This document shows positions 18,701 to 27,888 of a DNA stretch of 64,000 nucleotides, piece by piece. Positions within the stretch are counted from its first letter, which is position 1. Every line of letters begins with the position of its first letter. Below the pieces are notes generated by a model. It made no database searches. It was not told the DNA's origin and saw only the letters and a program-made list of their open reading frames with translations. Origin of the DNA: Paramoeba atlantica (taxonomy: Eukaryota; Discosea); the NCBI GenBank assembly GCA_977017575.1, contig CDRNVI010000012.1, forward strand, positions 930,001 through 994,000, written 5' to 3'. The position numbers and the translations under genes were made by a program.

Positions 18701-20930
18701 ATACCTAACGAATGGATCTGTTTCCCAATCCTACTATGCTCTACATCGCCTTTGGGACTACACAATGTGCAGTCTTGAAGTTTGTTTGAAGCTAGATTTC
18801 CTTGTTCGCACCGCTGAAATGGCTAGAATCTACGGTATACAATTCTTTGAAGTCCTCTCCAGAGGATCTCAGTTTCGTGTGGAATCTATCCTGTTGCGAA
18901 TAGCCCGGCGTCAAAACTATGTCGTGCTTTCACCATCAACAGAAGAAGTAGCCAGGCAAAACGATCAAGAGGCGGTACCCTTGGTAATGGAACCTGCCAG
19001 TGGATATTACCGCGACCCCGTTCTTGTGCTAGACTTTCGGTCCCTGTACCCTTCCATAATAATCGCATATAATTTGTGTTACACTACTTGCCTTGGAAAA
19101 TTATCCCGATTGGAAAGTAAAAAATTGGGAGTTTTATCAGGATATCAGACCCCTGTTGATGTTGTTAGATCTATCAAATCTCACATTAGGATTGCACCCA
19201 ACACTACGATGTTTGTCAGTGAGGATCTTCGTAAAGGCATTATTCCAACAGCACTGCGTTCAATACTGGGTACAAGACAGCTTGTCATCAAGGCAAGAAA
19301 AAAAGCTGAAGCTGAGAGCGATCTCATAGGCAGCCGGGTTCTTGAAGCACGTCAACTGGCTCTCAAGCTGCTAGCAAATGTTATTTATGGATATACGGCC
19401 GCGACATGGACAGGGAGGATGCCGTGTTCGGACCTCGCCGACGCAATTGTGCTACTTGCGAGAAACGTGCTGGAACAAACTATTCACAGTGTGAACCAGA
19501 ATGCGGAATGGGGAGCTTTCGTTGTGAGCGGAGACACGGATTCACTGTTCGTACATATAAAAGGGGCAACTCTACCTCGAGCTTTTCAAGTTGCGCACGA
19601 AATAATAGACTTTGTGCAGAATCGCTTTCCTTCTCCAATTGCGTTAAAGCTGGAGAAGGTGTATCTGCCATGTGTCTTGGTCGCTAAGAAGCGTTACGCC
19701 GGATATGCTTACGAATCACTTTCAAGCACTCCGAAACTGGATGTTAAAGGTTTGGAATGCATTCGTCGTGATCAAACCGATGCGACAGCGAATATGCTGA
19801 CTAAAATGTTGCATCTTCTTTTCAAAAATTCGGATATTCAAGCTTTGGAAAGTTACTTTACTAGACAATGCGAAAAACTTTTAAGTGGAAGCGTGACACC
19901 TTGTGATTTGATTCTACGTCAAGAAGTTAAGTTTGGTACCTACCAAGCAGCCAATTTGCCTCCTGCAGCCGAAATTGCCGTACAAGAAGTGAAGAAAGGA
20001 GAAGGAGTTCCAATGTACGGAGAACGGGTGCCATATCTAATTACTCACACCGCGCAGTTTGCCAAACGACTCCGTGACATGTTGGTACATCCGCGCGTAT
20101 ATTTTTCTAGTATAATCAGCAAACCTGATTCCGGACAATTTTTTAGTATCAATATGTTTGACAATCCAGAGACGCAACGACCACCGAATATTCATGTAGA
20201 ATACTATCTGGATAGACAAATCGTACCTGCACTGCAACGCGTTTTTGGCCTAATCAACGTGCACCTTGGCGAATGGCTCTCTAGAGTGCGAAGGTCAGTT
20301 TCTTCTATCCCTTCTATGAAAGCTACTCGTGACACATTAGATGGTTTTTTGCGGCAAGCGAATTGTGTTTCGTGTTCAAAACCGGCCGGTTCTACGGCAG
20401 TACCAATACGGACTGAAGAATTTCCCAAGCGAAGTAAAAAAGTGGTGGCCAAAAAAGCAAATGAGAAAATTGTGAATGAATCCAATGCCTTATGTCAACA
20501 ATGCTTTCAGGATTCTCAGACGACTCTACTAGGCCTCCGTATGCGCCTCAACGCAGTGCAGAAGAGACTTCACAATCAATACATCATTTGCCACCGTTGT
20601 ACAGGGGAAGTCGGGGGACCAGACGAAGTCTCGACGTGTGTGAACACTGAATGTCCAATATCATTTGAGCGTGTTAAATTGCAAGGAAGGTTAAGTTATC
20701 TTCATGAAACTGTTATAGATATAGAGGATCTGTTTAATCCTATAAGATTGAACAACTCTGATGAAACTCATTCAAACTTTAAGGTCGATGCGTTCTATAG
20801 AAAACCTTTTAATAAATTGTCCAACCGGGAGCCCTGCGAAACACTTAGCTCAGTCGAATCCTCAGAGTACATTGATCTTCTTACCCCGCGAGCCTCATCT
20901 CGAGATATAAACGAGATTTATGTCGAATAA
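15795..20930 (+). CDS. REV3: DNA polymerase zeta catalytic subunit REV3
   Basis: B-family polymerase for translesion extension past damage, working with REV7. 1,711 residues from the ATG at 15795, which gives the expected start (MKLRCQLFVLDH); upstream codons begin with TTG. Order: N-terminal conserved domain with LRCFGRTLKGESVCARIHG and IHGVFPYIMLYSP; a long, Ser-rich, poorly conserved middle (about residues 220-700); a remnant exonuclease fold without recognisable catalytic acids; then the palm: DFRSLYPSIIIAYNL (motif A, about 1080), KLLANVIYGYTAATWTGRMP (motif B, about 1190), SGDTDSLFVH (motif C, about 1245), KKRYAGY. The C-terminus carries two Cys clusters (CVSCSKPAG with CQQC, about 1525; CHRC to CVNTEC, about 1600); in the family the second binds an Fe-S cluster. 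Single uninterrupted exon. Confidence 0.95.
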   Translation: MKLRCQLFVLDHVYETDFADQKSHGTTILNRVSRKHEISSLSSSYPGSVSAQQARVPVLRCFGRTLKGESVCARIHGVFPYIMLYSPLQHSRENGLGVWDDTLPRRFSCTLEDAIREQYHMPRNRNIIHSVCLVKGMPCYGYHPDSAIFFKVEFYHTAYVKRAVNVCTQSTAVGGIKWLPHEAHLSFELQFLVDFDLGGMSWLDLSDCKSAQHKTTTVEIEVDVECRNVQPADTTVTQGHRFQSVSSMKYVTMELEEFYKNTNATDMFLSELKETESAYHTNNTEASLILCDNKKNPVNRNMENMFEELYSVSHKEAEVVHSTPSLSSTGAFSDKEATPEPLTLDLIREIGRTGYSPEAICFLDDDNNSIKRNSSSCLEHSSTSTEFYKQESEDVSLSPRENVNVRRELDFETPRKARNSGRKNTKDTSARRLQHDILNYNAFSQAEAASYSISCSGKTQDSLDSVERSESSIELFSDRPTVSIGHTSESYFLPRRNGRDEVSHIEKPGTPLHSPMRAQGESEDFILTPKRCVRFDNSSKSAGLGSVSEKETCLRTDGSSAGPYKSMPKSICGPMNVGVPKRWKRVVFRTSAPSWKSVESTPDSINNLQDPFPRNALPTSLSTRSSQAYREFQEIFKKQTYYPEHYDVSLKTEINLTISARNLSPSWAEIKSSYDTCSRSAEMAIRDRIRTPSGEKGIYTAISGIKNVRSPEAFRLENSRKHLVQLRCLYFEIMIGSRGVLRAACLIFYNAQSENITDSEMHIIGAGARRLRTKGQSQCHVCCIYHHTEFLLLRAVEKKLVNSDPDLIAGWEIQKRSLGYFISRYKHVIGSEPVLGRSISNITDKDAGSAAPDSRPKSKEIKSDDDQSDINQIDRDENRKKHREHENFLSVFGSVLNAAEKDESSVSLEHVSTDTYKSSRTLHLHGRILINLWKVYRSEQKSKSYTLQNAAWHLLRRRLPEHSDLSLEQYLTNGSVSQSYYALHRLWDYTMCSLEVCLKLDFLVRTAEMARIYGIQFFEVLSRGSQFRVESILLRIARRQNYVVLSPSTEEVARQNDQEAVPLVMEPASGYYRDPVLVLDFRSLYPSIIIAYNLCYTTCLGKLSRLESKKLGVLSGYQTPVDVVRSIKSHIRIAPNTTMFVSEDLRKGIIPTALRSILGTRQLVIKARKKAEAESDLIGSRVLEARQLALKLLANVIYGYTAATWTGRMPCSDLADAIVLLARNVLEQTIHSVNQNAEWGAFVVSGDTDSLFVHIKGATLPRAFQVAHEIIDFVQNRFPSPIALKLEKVYLPCVLVAKKRYAGYAYESLSSTPKLDVKGLECIRRDQTDATANMLTKMLHLLFKNSDIQALESYFTRQCEKLLSGSVTPCDLILRQEVKFGTYQAANLPPAAEIAVQEVKKGEGVPMYGERVPYLITHTAQFAKRLRDMLVHPRVYFSSIISKPDSGQFFSINMFDNPETQRPPNIHVEYYLDRQIVPALQRVFGLINVHLGEWLSRVRRSVSSIPSMKATRDTLDGFLRQANCVSCSKPAGSTAVPIRTEEFPKRSKKVVAKKANEKIVNESNALCQQCFQDSQTTLLGLRMRLNAVQKRLHNQYIICHRCTGEVGGPDEVSTCVNTECPISFERVKLQGRLSYLHETVIDIEDLFNPIRLNNSDETHSNFKVDAFYRKPFNKLSNREPCETLSSVESSEYIDLLTPRASSRDINEIYVE

Positions 20931-21410
20931 ACATTTTGGTTGAATACCTTTGTTTGACCTTACAGTAAGGGTAATAGGCGGCTTCGGAGCAGTTTTGCTG
21001 CAGCCTTGGTAACATTTGTTGCTAATCGAGGATGTTGTGATGGTTGCGCAACCACTATCAATAGCAACATAAAAGCCAAGTAGAGTGTATTCCCGGTCAA
21101 TGTCCATTATTCCTATCAATGTCCATTATTCCCACCGTGATTGGCACTTCATCCGGATTAGTTTCAAATTATTCTTTGTTGAACGACGCACTGCAGTTTT
21201 GATGTGATTCGTGTCCACACCCATCTGCAATTCTTCGAATACACATCAAGTACTTTCCCTGTACAGTAAGGACGCTTAAAAGCAGCATTTCATCTCTCAT
21301 CATAGCGATTCGTGTTGAGCACACTTTCACGTGTTTTTACTGTCATTTTATTCTTCGTTTTCTATTTTCTCAACTTGTATATTACATGTCCTGATCCTCC
21401 CGTGCTTCAG
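20931..21410. other. Non-coding stretch
   Basis: No supported gene. A perfect tandem repeat of AATGTCCATTATTCC lies at about 21097-21130. The 3' part (21320-21410) is pyrimidine-rich and ends gtgcttcag directly before the next ATG, which fits a splice acceptor region. Confidence 0.5.
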
Positions 21411-22187
21411 ATGGCACCTCACCGTCCTCACCTAACCTCCTTCTACCTCCCTCTCACCCTCCTCACCTGCCTTGTGCTGTGTGTCGAAGCCCTCACCGTC
21501 CGCACCTTCTTCCCCGGCTCCCTCTCCTCCCCCTCTCTCCTCCTCTTTTTCCTCACCACCTTTGCCACCGTGGTCCTCCTCCTCCTCTTCGGGGTTTTCA
21601 CCCCACGAAAAGACATCTTCCACACGTTAGCCCAACACGACATGGACCACACCAATACACATAGGCCTGGTTTCTCGAACGTTGCGGAGGATCCCGGCAT
21701 GTTGGACCCCGATAGCGTCCCCCCCGCCCCTCCCACGGTGGCCGACCGGGTCCCCGGCGCCACCTACTCCTGTGAGCGCTACACCCGGGACGCTCTCGCG
21801 GAGCTCCTCGGGTCCCAGCCCTACCGCCGCTGGCTGGAGCGCTCCATCCTCCAGGCCAACGTGCAGCGCACGGTGGCGGGACTCCGACACGCCCTGGTGC
21901 GTACCCTCCTGGGGTGCGTGCTCTCGGCCTGGGTGATCCGCGAGGGGGTGGGGAGGGGAGGGGGGGCGGTGGGGGTGGAGGCCGTGGCAGCGTTACTCAC
22001 GGCGTTTCTGGTGGCGCTGCCCCCCCGGGAGGGGGTGGTGGCGGGGTGTGTGGTGGCGGCGAGCGGGGTGTGTTATCTAAGTGAGGGGGAGGAGGCGAGC
22101 TCGCTGCCGATTGTGACCTGTACCACCGTTATATTGCGTATATTGGCGGAGGAGACCTTGGGTGGGTGGAGTTCGTGTGTCGTTTAA
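21411..22187 (+). CDS. Unidentified multi-pass membrane protein, GC-rich
   Basis: 258 residues from the ATG directly after gtgcttcag. Two hydrophobic helices near the N-terminus (FYLPLTLLTCLVLCVEAL and LLLFFLTTFATVVLLLLFG), a hydrophilic loop with many Pro/Asp, a helical segment (RRWLERSILQANVQRT), then two or three more hydrophobic spans up to the C-terminus. No family recognised. The coding strand is strongly C-rich in the first third and G-rich from about 21940 to 22090, and much more GC-rich than its neighbours. Confidence 0.6.
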   Translation: MAPHRPHLTSFYLPLTLLTCLVLCVEALTVRTFFPGSLSSPSLLLFFLTTFATVVLLLLFGVFTPRKDIFHTLAQHDMDHTNTHRPGFSNVAEDPGMLDPDSVPPAPPTVADRVPGATYSCERYTRDALAELLGSQPYRRWLERSILQANVQRTVAGLRHALVRTLLGCVLSAWVIREGVGRGGGAVGVEAVAALLTAFLVALPPREGVVAGCVVAASGVCYLSEGEEASSLPIVTCTTVILRILAEETLGGWSSCVV

Positions 22188-22453
22188 GGGCGTGTGTTTA
22201 ATTAGGGTGGGGAAGGGATGGTTGACCTGCGTTGAAGTGCGGGTTTGTCATTCTGTTCTTTTGAAAGGGATAGTACGGAGCTGATAAGAATTTTCTTTTT
22301 TAAAATAGGTACGATATACGCTCTTACGATAGCCACAAACAATCTTTTTTTAAGTAATCTTTTTTTCCTGTCGGCAATACTTTTTCCCGAATGTCAAGCC
22401 TTCGAAAGGCATGCTCATGCGATTTTTTACATTTTTGAAGGAACTTTTGCCTG

Positions 22454-23464
22454 ATGAGTTCATTTGAACTTTCACACATCTTTGTATTGGATTGCGGGCG
22501 TCAACCACTACGTCGCCTACAGGGACCGAGTGAAAATACACGAAGGACATCCGACGGGAAAGACAATCTCTTCGTTGAATCGCCGAATTCAAACAGTAAG
22601 GTGCTCTACGTTGCACCAAAGGTAAGTCGTCGTATGGATTTGACTTATCCTACTATCTTTACTTCCGGCGAAGAATTTGTTCCGGTGGAACAGTGGTTGG
22701 GTGAGACTCTTAAGGGTGTGACTAGTTTTCAGCTTCTCCGACGAATTTTCATGCCCTCTGAGACCGTAATAGTTGTATGTCAGAGTCAAATACACGCCTC
22801 ACGCGCTATAAACCGAATTCAGCGACACCGTCCTGTTGGTTTGCAAGCTGTACTAAACTCAGAGAATGAGTGCAACAATCAAAGTGGTGGGAGTTCGAAT
22901 GATCAAAATGCTGAACCGTGGCGCCGTTCCGATCATCTCGAAATGACACCACTTACTTTCGACAGACTTGAGATACTCTGTATGTCAGCGCCGCAGTCCA
23001 TCCATGGATTGATCGCGGAGCTTTCGGAAATGTCCCGCAATATTCTTCGCAGGCCCTCCGTGGTGAATACCAAAGTGTTTCACAGAATGGTGACCACTGT
23101 AGTGCGTGGCAATGTTAGAAAAGACCTTTTCCAAGCGCGTGTGAGTACAGGCGCGCCGAAATCGAGTTTGCAAGGAAACCCAAATGGGAGTACATCCATT
23201 GTGAAGAGTGATTTGCATGTAGCTGACGTCATTGAGAGTAAAGAACAGACAAATCAAACAAGTAATACTGCAACAGATGCCTTGCAATCGTCAGCGCCAG
23301 TACACGATGCTCCCTGCTCACTCTCTCTGCTTCGTTCAGTGAGATCGAGAAGTGCTCCGCATGTGTCAAGCACCAAAATAAAGAAGCACAACATTGTGCG
23401 TTCACGTTCACTCTCACCCTGCGGGTCGACAACCACACATAAGACTTGTGACCATCTAGTCTAG
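22454..23464 (+). CDS. Unidentified protein, 336 residues
   Basis: ATG-initiated uninterrupted frame. The N-terminal half looks globular (EQWLGETLKGVTSFQLLRRI, ETVIVVCQSQIHASRAINRI, MTPLTFDRLEILCMSAP, HGLIAELSEMSRNILRRP). The C-terminal 100 residues are Ser/Thr-rich and basic with RS-like dipeptides (SVRSRSAPH, IVRSRSLSPCG), suggesting a disordered, phosphorylated tail. No family recognised. Confidence 0.6.
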   Translation: MSSFELSHIFVLDCGRQPLRRLQGPSENTRRTSDGKDNLFVESPNSNSKVLYVAPKVSRRMDLTYPTIFTSGEEFVPVEQWLGETLKGVTSFQLLRRIFMPSETVIVVCQSQIHASRAINRIQRHRPVGLQAVLNSENECNNQSGGSSNDQNAEPWRRSDHLEMTPLTFDRLEILCMSAPQSIHGLIAELSEMSRNILRRPSVVNTKVFHRMVTTVVRGNVRKDLFQARVSTGAPKSSLQGNPNGSTSIVKSDLHVADVIESKEQTNQTSNTATDALQSSAPVHDAPCSLSLLRSVRSRSAPHVSSTKIKKHNIVRSRSLSPCGSTTTHKTCDHLV

Positions 23465-23583
23465 ATGCACGTTTTGCTTTTTTCTGTGGTAGCAAAACAG
23501 GCCTATGCGCCTCTACCCTTAGGAACAATAAGTTCCATAAAAAGTGTAGTACTTGATCTGATTTACTCTGTTCATTTCAGAAG

Positions 23584-23856
23584 ATGCTGAGAAGATGTTC
23601 CAGTGACGGAGCGCTCCTCACGTTCGTCAAGCGCTGCATATTAAATCTCCTAGGGATTTTGGAAAGTCTTTCCTTTTCCGCTCCGTTGGTTTCAAGCTTC
23701 CGATTCCGTTGGTTCAAGCTTTCCCACTCCTCGTTTGTTTTACTGCAAGCGTCGAAAAATACTCCACTTACTAACTCTATTGCAGCTTCAGATGCGGTCA
23801 TACTATCATACCGTTTAGGCAAACGTACCTTTCAATTATCCACTTATCCGCTGTAG
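23584..23856 (+). CDS. Possible small protein, 90 residues
   Basis: Begins 3 bases after a strong acceptor-like ttcatttcag (AG at 23579-23580), the pattern seen before other genes here. The product is hydrophobic and Ser-rich with no recognised domain. An overlapping frame on the - strand (23822-23577, 81 residues) has a more ordinary composition (TNEEWESLNQRNRKLE), so the coding strand is not certain. Confidence 0.35.
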   Translation: MLRRCSSDGALLTFVKRCILNLLGILESLSFSAPLVSSFRFRWFKLSHSSFVLLQASKNTPLTNSIAASDAVILSYRLGKRTFQLSTYPL

Positions 23857-23953
23857 TGCTCTTAACCTTACTGTATATAGAGAATGTCGCGCGAATAAAG
23901 GAAGCTGTCAAGTAATTTCGACTCTTTCTGTGATTTATAATTCTACCAATAAC

Positions 23954-24532
23954 ATGGCCGATTATGTGCGTCCCGCTAAAGTCCATGGAAGTGCGTTGCC
24001 TCAGGAGTACTTATTAGAAAAAATACTGCAAGACGTGAAGGTAGTACCACTCAAAATACCAGTAAGATCTCCTTTTTGTTGGAGTACCGAGACACCTGCG
24101 TGTAAATGGCGTGGTGTGACTTGTGACGCACAGGGTATAGTGACAAAAATCTACTGGGGCTGCTGTAACTTAAACGGTGAATTGCACTGGGAGTTCTTGC
24201 CTAAAACGCTCATTACATTCAACGCGCGTTCTAATGAGCTCCGCGGTATCGTAGAGCTCATCGATCTGCCTCCTGGATTAGAAAGCTTCAGTGCCTCTTA
24301 TAACTTACATGGAGGAACGCCTGATTTACGTGAACTGCCTCTCACCATGAAGGAATTGTGGCTAGAATACAACTGCTTTGAGGGGCGAGTGGATCTGGAT
24401 GCCCTTCCCAAATCTATGAAGGCTTTACATCTTGAAGAAAATCAAGATCTGAGTGGTCAAATTGATGTCTCAAAACTTCCTCCAAAACTGTATTACAACA
24501 TACGTAGCACGAATATTACGATGTTGCATTGA
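23954..24532 (+). CDS. Small leucine-rich-repeat protein, family member A
   Basis: 192 residues from the ATG at 23954. An N-terminal cap resembling plant LRRNT (WSTETPACKWRGVTCDAQG) follows a helix ALPQEYLLEKILQDV. Then come about five LRRs of the LPPxLxxLxLxxNxxxGxV type (LPKTLITFNARSNELRG, LPLTMKELWLEYN, LPKSMKALHLEEN, LSGQIDVSKLPPKL). No signal peptide or membrane helix, so probably intracellular. Three relatives lie in this window (27889, 38417, 40650). LRR proteins of this type are abundant in several protists; the ligand is unknown. Confidence 0.8.
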   Translation: MADYVRPAKVHGSALPQEYLLEKILQDVKVVPLKIPVRSPFCWSTETPACKWRGVTCDAQGIVTKIYWGCCNLNGELHWEFLPKTLITFNARSNELRGIVELIDLPPGLESFSASYNLHGGTPDLRELPLTMKELWLEYNCFEGRVDLDALPKSMKALHLEENQDLSGQIDVSKLPPKLYYNIRSTNITMLH

Positions 24533-24569
24533 GACAACGACGCAGTGCATTATTGTTAAATCATACATT

Positions 24570-24690
24570 ATTTTCTTTTTTAGGCTCTTCGTTAAACGCG
24601 GCGGTAGTTTTCAACGCGAAGCGCGCAGCATGAGTGACTTCTAAGTTGAAAGCAACCACCGCGTTTAACGAAGAGCCTAAAAAAGAAAAT
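24570..24690. repeat. Hairpin P1 with shared core
   Basis: Inverted repeat with 32-bp nearly perfect arms (TTTTCTTTTTTAGGCTCTTC then GTTAAACGCGG; complement at 24659-24690) around a partly palindromic centre of about 57 bp. The centre is the reverse complement of the centre of hairpin P2 at 43738-43908. It lies just past the stop codon of the LRR gene. Confidence 0.8.
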
Positions 24691-25757
24691 TTAGCCTGGA
24701 AATCGGAAAGATTATAGCCAAAAATAGCCGAATTTCGGGTACAAATGGGGTCATTTTCGCATATTTTTGCTCTCAGAGCACTAAATCCGACATTTGCGCG
24801 TGGGAAATCACTCGCAGGCATGAATGAAAGCCTACCGAACGTATTGGGTAGAGAATACGACTCCAACCATACCATTCGTTCGACACAAAAATGCCCCTTT
24901 AGGTCCGAAAAATACTTTTTCACCTTTTTTAGTCAAAACTGGGTCATTTTGAGGGGCGCACCACGGTTCGAAGAAGTGATACCTTGCGAAAACAACTGCG
25001 GAGAAAGCTAGTGTAGGTCCCAAACTATCGAAATACAATAGGTGAAACGATTTTGGAAAAATATTTTTTTTGTCATTTTTTTCGCCAAGTTGAATTTTTT
25101 TTTAAAATTTTTTTTCCGAAAAAATCCGAACTTGGCGGACCCGTCATGCGGATACGCGGGGGGGTCACCCCGGGGTAGGGGGGTGGAAAATGCGCGCCAA
25201 GACCCCGGCTACCCTTTCTGCGGTTTTTTTTCGAAAACTAATTTTTTCGAAAAAATTTGCTCGACCATGCCCCCCCCCCCCCTGGACCCCCCCCCTGGAC
25301 CCCCCCCCTGGAGCCCCCCCCCTGGACCCCCCCCCTGGACCCCCCCCCATGGACCTCCCATTTTTTTCAAATTTTTTTTTCAGTTTTGGACCACCGGAGC
25401 CCCCTTTTATATTTTTTTCTTCTATTATATTACTGTGTTCCTCTTTATATTTTCACTGTTTTTGTTCACTTTTTTTTCAATAATCGAGTGTAGAGCGGTA
25501 GTTTTACAACCACCGCAACATTCAATAAATACGAATTCAATGTGTATAGATTGTATATGAATACAATATGTATTGGCCTTCAAAAATGGCGGCATAAATA
25601 GAATAATAAATTAGAATAGCTTGAATGTAGCGAGGTCAAAGCACTCTCCTCCGAGGATCCGGATCTTCCCTAATTTCATACATTGGTTTTGTTTTTTGAG
25701 CTAATAGTCCTTTACAAGTGTTTTTATAAGGAAATTCTGTTGCGTTCAAGATTTTTT
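24691..25757. other. Non-coding stretch with C-rich minisatellite
   Basis: No supported gene. 25264-25350 is a tandem array of about six units of roughly 13-15 bp, each a C-run plus TGGA. It is preceded by G-runs (25158-25183). The stretch from 25480 to 25680 is AT-rich. Reading frames across the C-array are only low-complexity Pro strings. Confidence 0.6.
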
Positions 25758-26840
25758 ATGAGTGCACTTGAAAACGTCCGCGAAGCGCTTCTTTTTGCAT
25801 TTTGTCGTATCAAACACTCTGACGGCGATCACATAAAATCTATGGTAGAAACAACCTTACAATGGGTAAGAGAAGCACGTCTTTTGATGCCGGATATCGT
25901 CACCGGGATGTGGCTTCACCTACAAGGGGTCGAACACCTGCAAGGGAACGATGATTATAAAGTGGAGTCCATTCTAACTGTCTCGTATTTTTTAGATTGC
26001 CTTATTTCCAAGCTTGGTGAAGACTCTGATCAAGCGCCATTAGAAAACCTATGTTACTACCTCGACAAAGCTGGCTTAGTAACCTTACTTCTAAATACGT
26101 CTCAAAAGCTTCCGGAAGGCCAACGGAAGCAAATGGAGCGTTTGGTTTCACATTGGAAACTATGTTCCGCACTTAGACCGGAAAATAAAGATTTTAATTC
26201 GTCTGTGAATGATCTATTTCTGGGGATTTCCTCTCAATTGTCGGACGATGCGCTTCAGAGTCGAACAGAAGTGCTACAAAATATTTATAACGCACTTACC
26301 AATGTATCGGAATGGAGACTACAACAGGTATTACATCTACTCCCATCCTACCTTGGTGAAATACACACGCGAGCGGGTTTCGAAAGGCTGAAAACATTAC
26401 ACAATATCTTGAAACAAGAAAATGAGTCCGGTCGTACGTCTGACTCCGCGCAAACAATTGCACACTACATCGAGGCCTATCAACCTCATAAATCAATTTC
26501 ACAGCGACTCAGGCTCCTTGCGAATCACCACAAATATGGTTCGGCTGCAAAAAGAACAACTAGAAGAGATGGACCCATAGTTGTTGAGCCGTTCGTTTCT
26601 CCGCCGTCGCGTTTGGAGATGCTATCTCTTATGTCCTTTCAATACCATCCGCCGCGTGCCGACACACTTCACATTCCAACTGCTAGCGACGTGATGTCAT
26701 ACGCATTTTCTTCAATGGAGCGTTTCGATTCCAAGTGCGTCTACAGGCGGCCATGGCTTCCTTCCACAAAAGAGTGGTTTAACATGCGTGATAATCGTAG
26801 CACTGTTGTGTCAAGCAGTAGAAAAATGGACGACTTTTAA
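25758..26840 (+). CDS. Unidentified helical protein, 360 residues
   Basis: ATG at 25758; the frame extends upstream only through non-ATG codons. Predicted almost entirely alpha-helical over residues 1-260 (ENVREALLFAFCRIKH, DALQSRTEVLQNIYNALTN, FERLKTLHNILKQENES), as in VHS/ENTH or CID-like solenoids, with a basic, Pro/Ser-rich tail. No family can be assigned by eye. A CID or similar helical domain is only a guess. Confidence 0.6.
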   Translation: MSALENVREALLFAFCRIKHSDGDHIKSMVETTLQWVREARLLMPDIVTGMWLHLQGVEHLQGNDDYKVESILTVSYFLDCLISKLGEDSDQAPLENLCYYLDKAGLVTLLLNTSQKLPEGQRKQMERLVSHWKLCSALRPENKDFNSSVNDLFLGISSQLSDDALQSRTEVLQNIYNALTNVSEWRLQQVLHLLPSYLGEIHTRAGFERLKTLHNILKQENESGRTSDSAQTIAHYIEAYQPHKSISQRLRLLANHHKYGSAAKRTTRRDGPIVVEPFVSPPSRLEMLSLMSFQYHPPRADTLHIPTASDVMSYAFSSMERFDSKCVYRRPWLPSTKEWFNMRDNRSTVVSSSRKMDDF

Positions 26841-27056
26841 CCAAGTGGGATACGGTTTGATCAACAAGGAAAAGAAGGGGTGAAATTCACTTCGAATTGG
26901 CAACGGTTTGTCTACAAAAGCATATTTCGAAAAGAGTATCTCGTCTACTGTGTCAATCTTTTTATGTCATGTGTTTCGCAATTTGGAACATTGAAATTTT
27001 AGAAATATTCTATTTTAAACACTTTAGCAAATGGGAGAACGGTAAAGAGTCACTTT

Positions 27057-27626
27057 ATGAGTAAAGCATACAGCAAGGTAGCAGTTCGCCGGAAAAGAAA
27101 ACCCGTTTGTTCGTTACACCATCTTGGATATGGTTCTTGGTTTGCGCTCTTAGTGTTCATCGTTTCTTGGGGTTTGTTAGTGCCCAGTGAATTGCAGTTC
27201 GGTTCACTTTTTCTCTCGTGTGGTTTCAGTGTTATCGAATGGCTTTACTACAGACACAGTAGTGAACGCTCTGACGGCACGGTATCGCTCTCTCTTCAAC
27301 CCGTGCGCGGAGGCCATACCACCGTTGAGCAGTGGATAATGAATCTGCTCTTTATTCCTGTTTTTGTTTTTGGCTATCGCGCGTGCATCAAAGGAACTCT
27401 TCTTCGTTGCCTTCTGTCTCCATTGAATATTTGGATGCTGGAAATTGTTGAAGGAAGTGTTCTAGGGTCTTTATACGGGTATAACCCTGCATGGGATTAC
27501 TCAGGTCAACCAGGCAGTGCATTCCGAGGTCTTATCCAATTATCCTATTGGAAACTCTGGATCGGTCTTCAAATCCTTATTGAATTGACGCTTCTTGTGT
27601 TCATAAACTCCAAGTCTGGGGTGTAG
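27057..27626 (+). CDS. Membrane protein resembling the TMEM229 / CmpB-like family
   Basis: 189 residues with four or five hydrophobic helices (GSWFALLVFIVSWGLLVP, FGSLFLSCGFSVIEWLYY, WIMNLLFIPVFVFGYRA, LLSPLNIWMLEIVEGS, YWKLWIGLQILIELTLLVF). The C-terminal half has the pattern EIVEGS, YNPAWDYS, FRGLIQLSYWKLW, like the EIxxG, RxWDYS and GxIxLxYxxxW order I recall for TMEM229-type proteins. Function of that family is poorly known. Multi-pass topology is clear; family membership is tentative. Confidence 0.5.
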   Translation: MSKAYSKVAVRRKRKPVCSLHHLGYGSWFALLVFIVSWGLLVPSELQFGSLFLSCGFSVIEWLYYRHSSERSDGTVSLSLQPVRGGHTTVEQWIMNLLFIPVFVFGYRACIKGTLLRCLLSPLNIWMLEIVEGSVLGSLYGYNPAWDYSGQPGSAFRGLIQLSYWKLWIGLQILIELTLLVFINSKSGV

Positions 27627-27888
27627 AAAAGCAAAGTGAAGCACACTTGTGGGAGCAACTCGTTATTGTGTATATGCACACTGTACATTTCTTTTGGCAG
27701 GTGGGTTGGGTTCTGTATATCACCACCCTCTAGCCTAGAATGTGGGCGGTATCTAGACTAGATACTCATGCAAGGCACTATTGATATAAAAAAACAACAC
27801 AAAACCGTTCCAAAGCTTTCTTTCTCCTTCCTCCTTTTTTCCTTTTCCTTTTCTTCCTCTCTCCCTCACCACCACCCCCTTCACCACC

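Noticed and set aside
25165-25560. Proline-rich frames over the C-run minisatellite
   Set aside because: Pure products of the tandem repeat.
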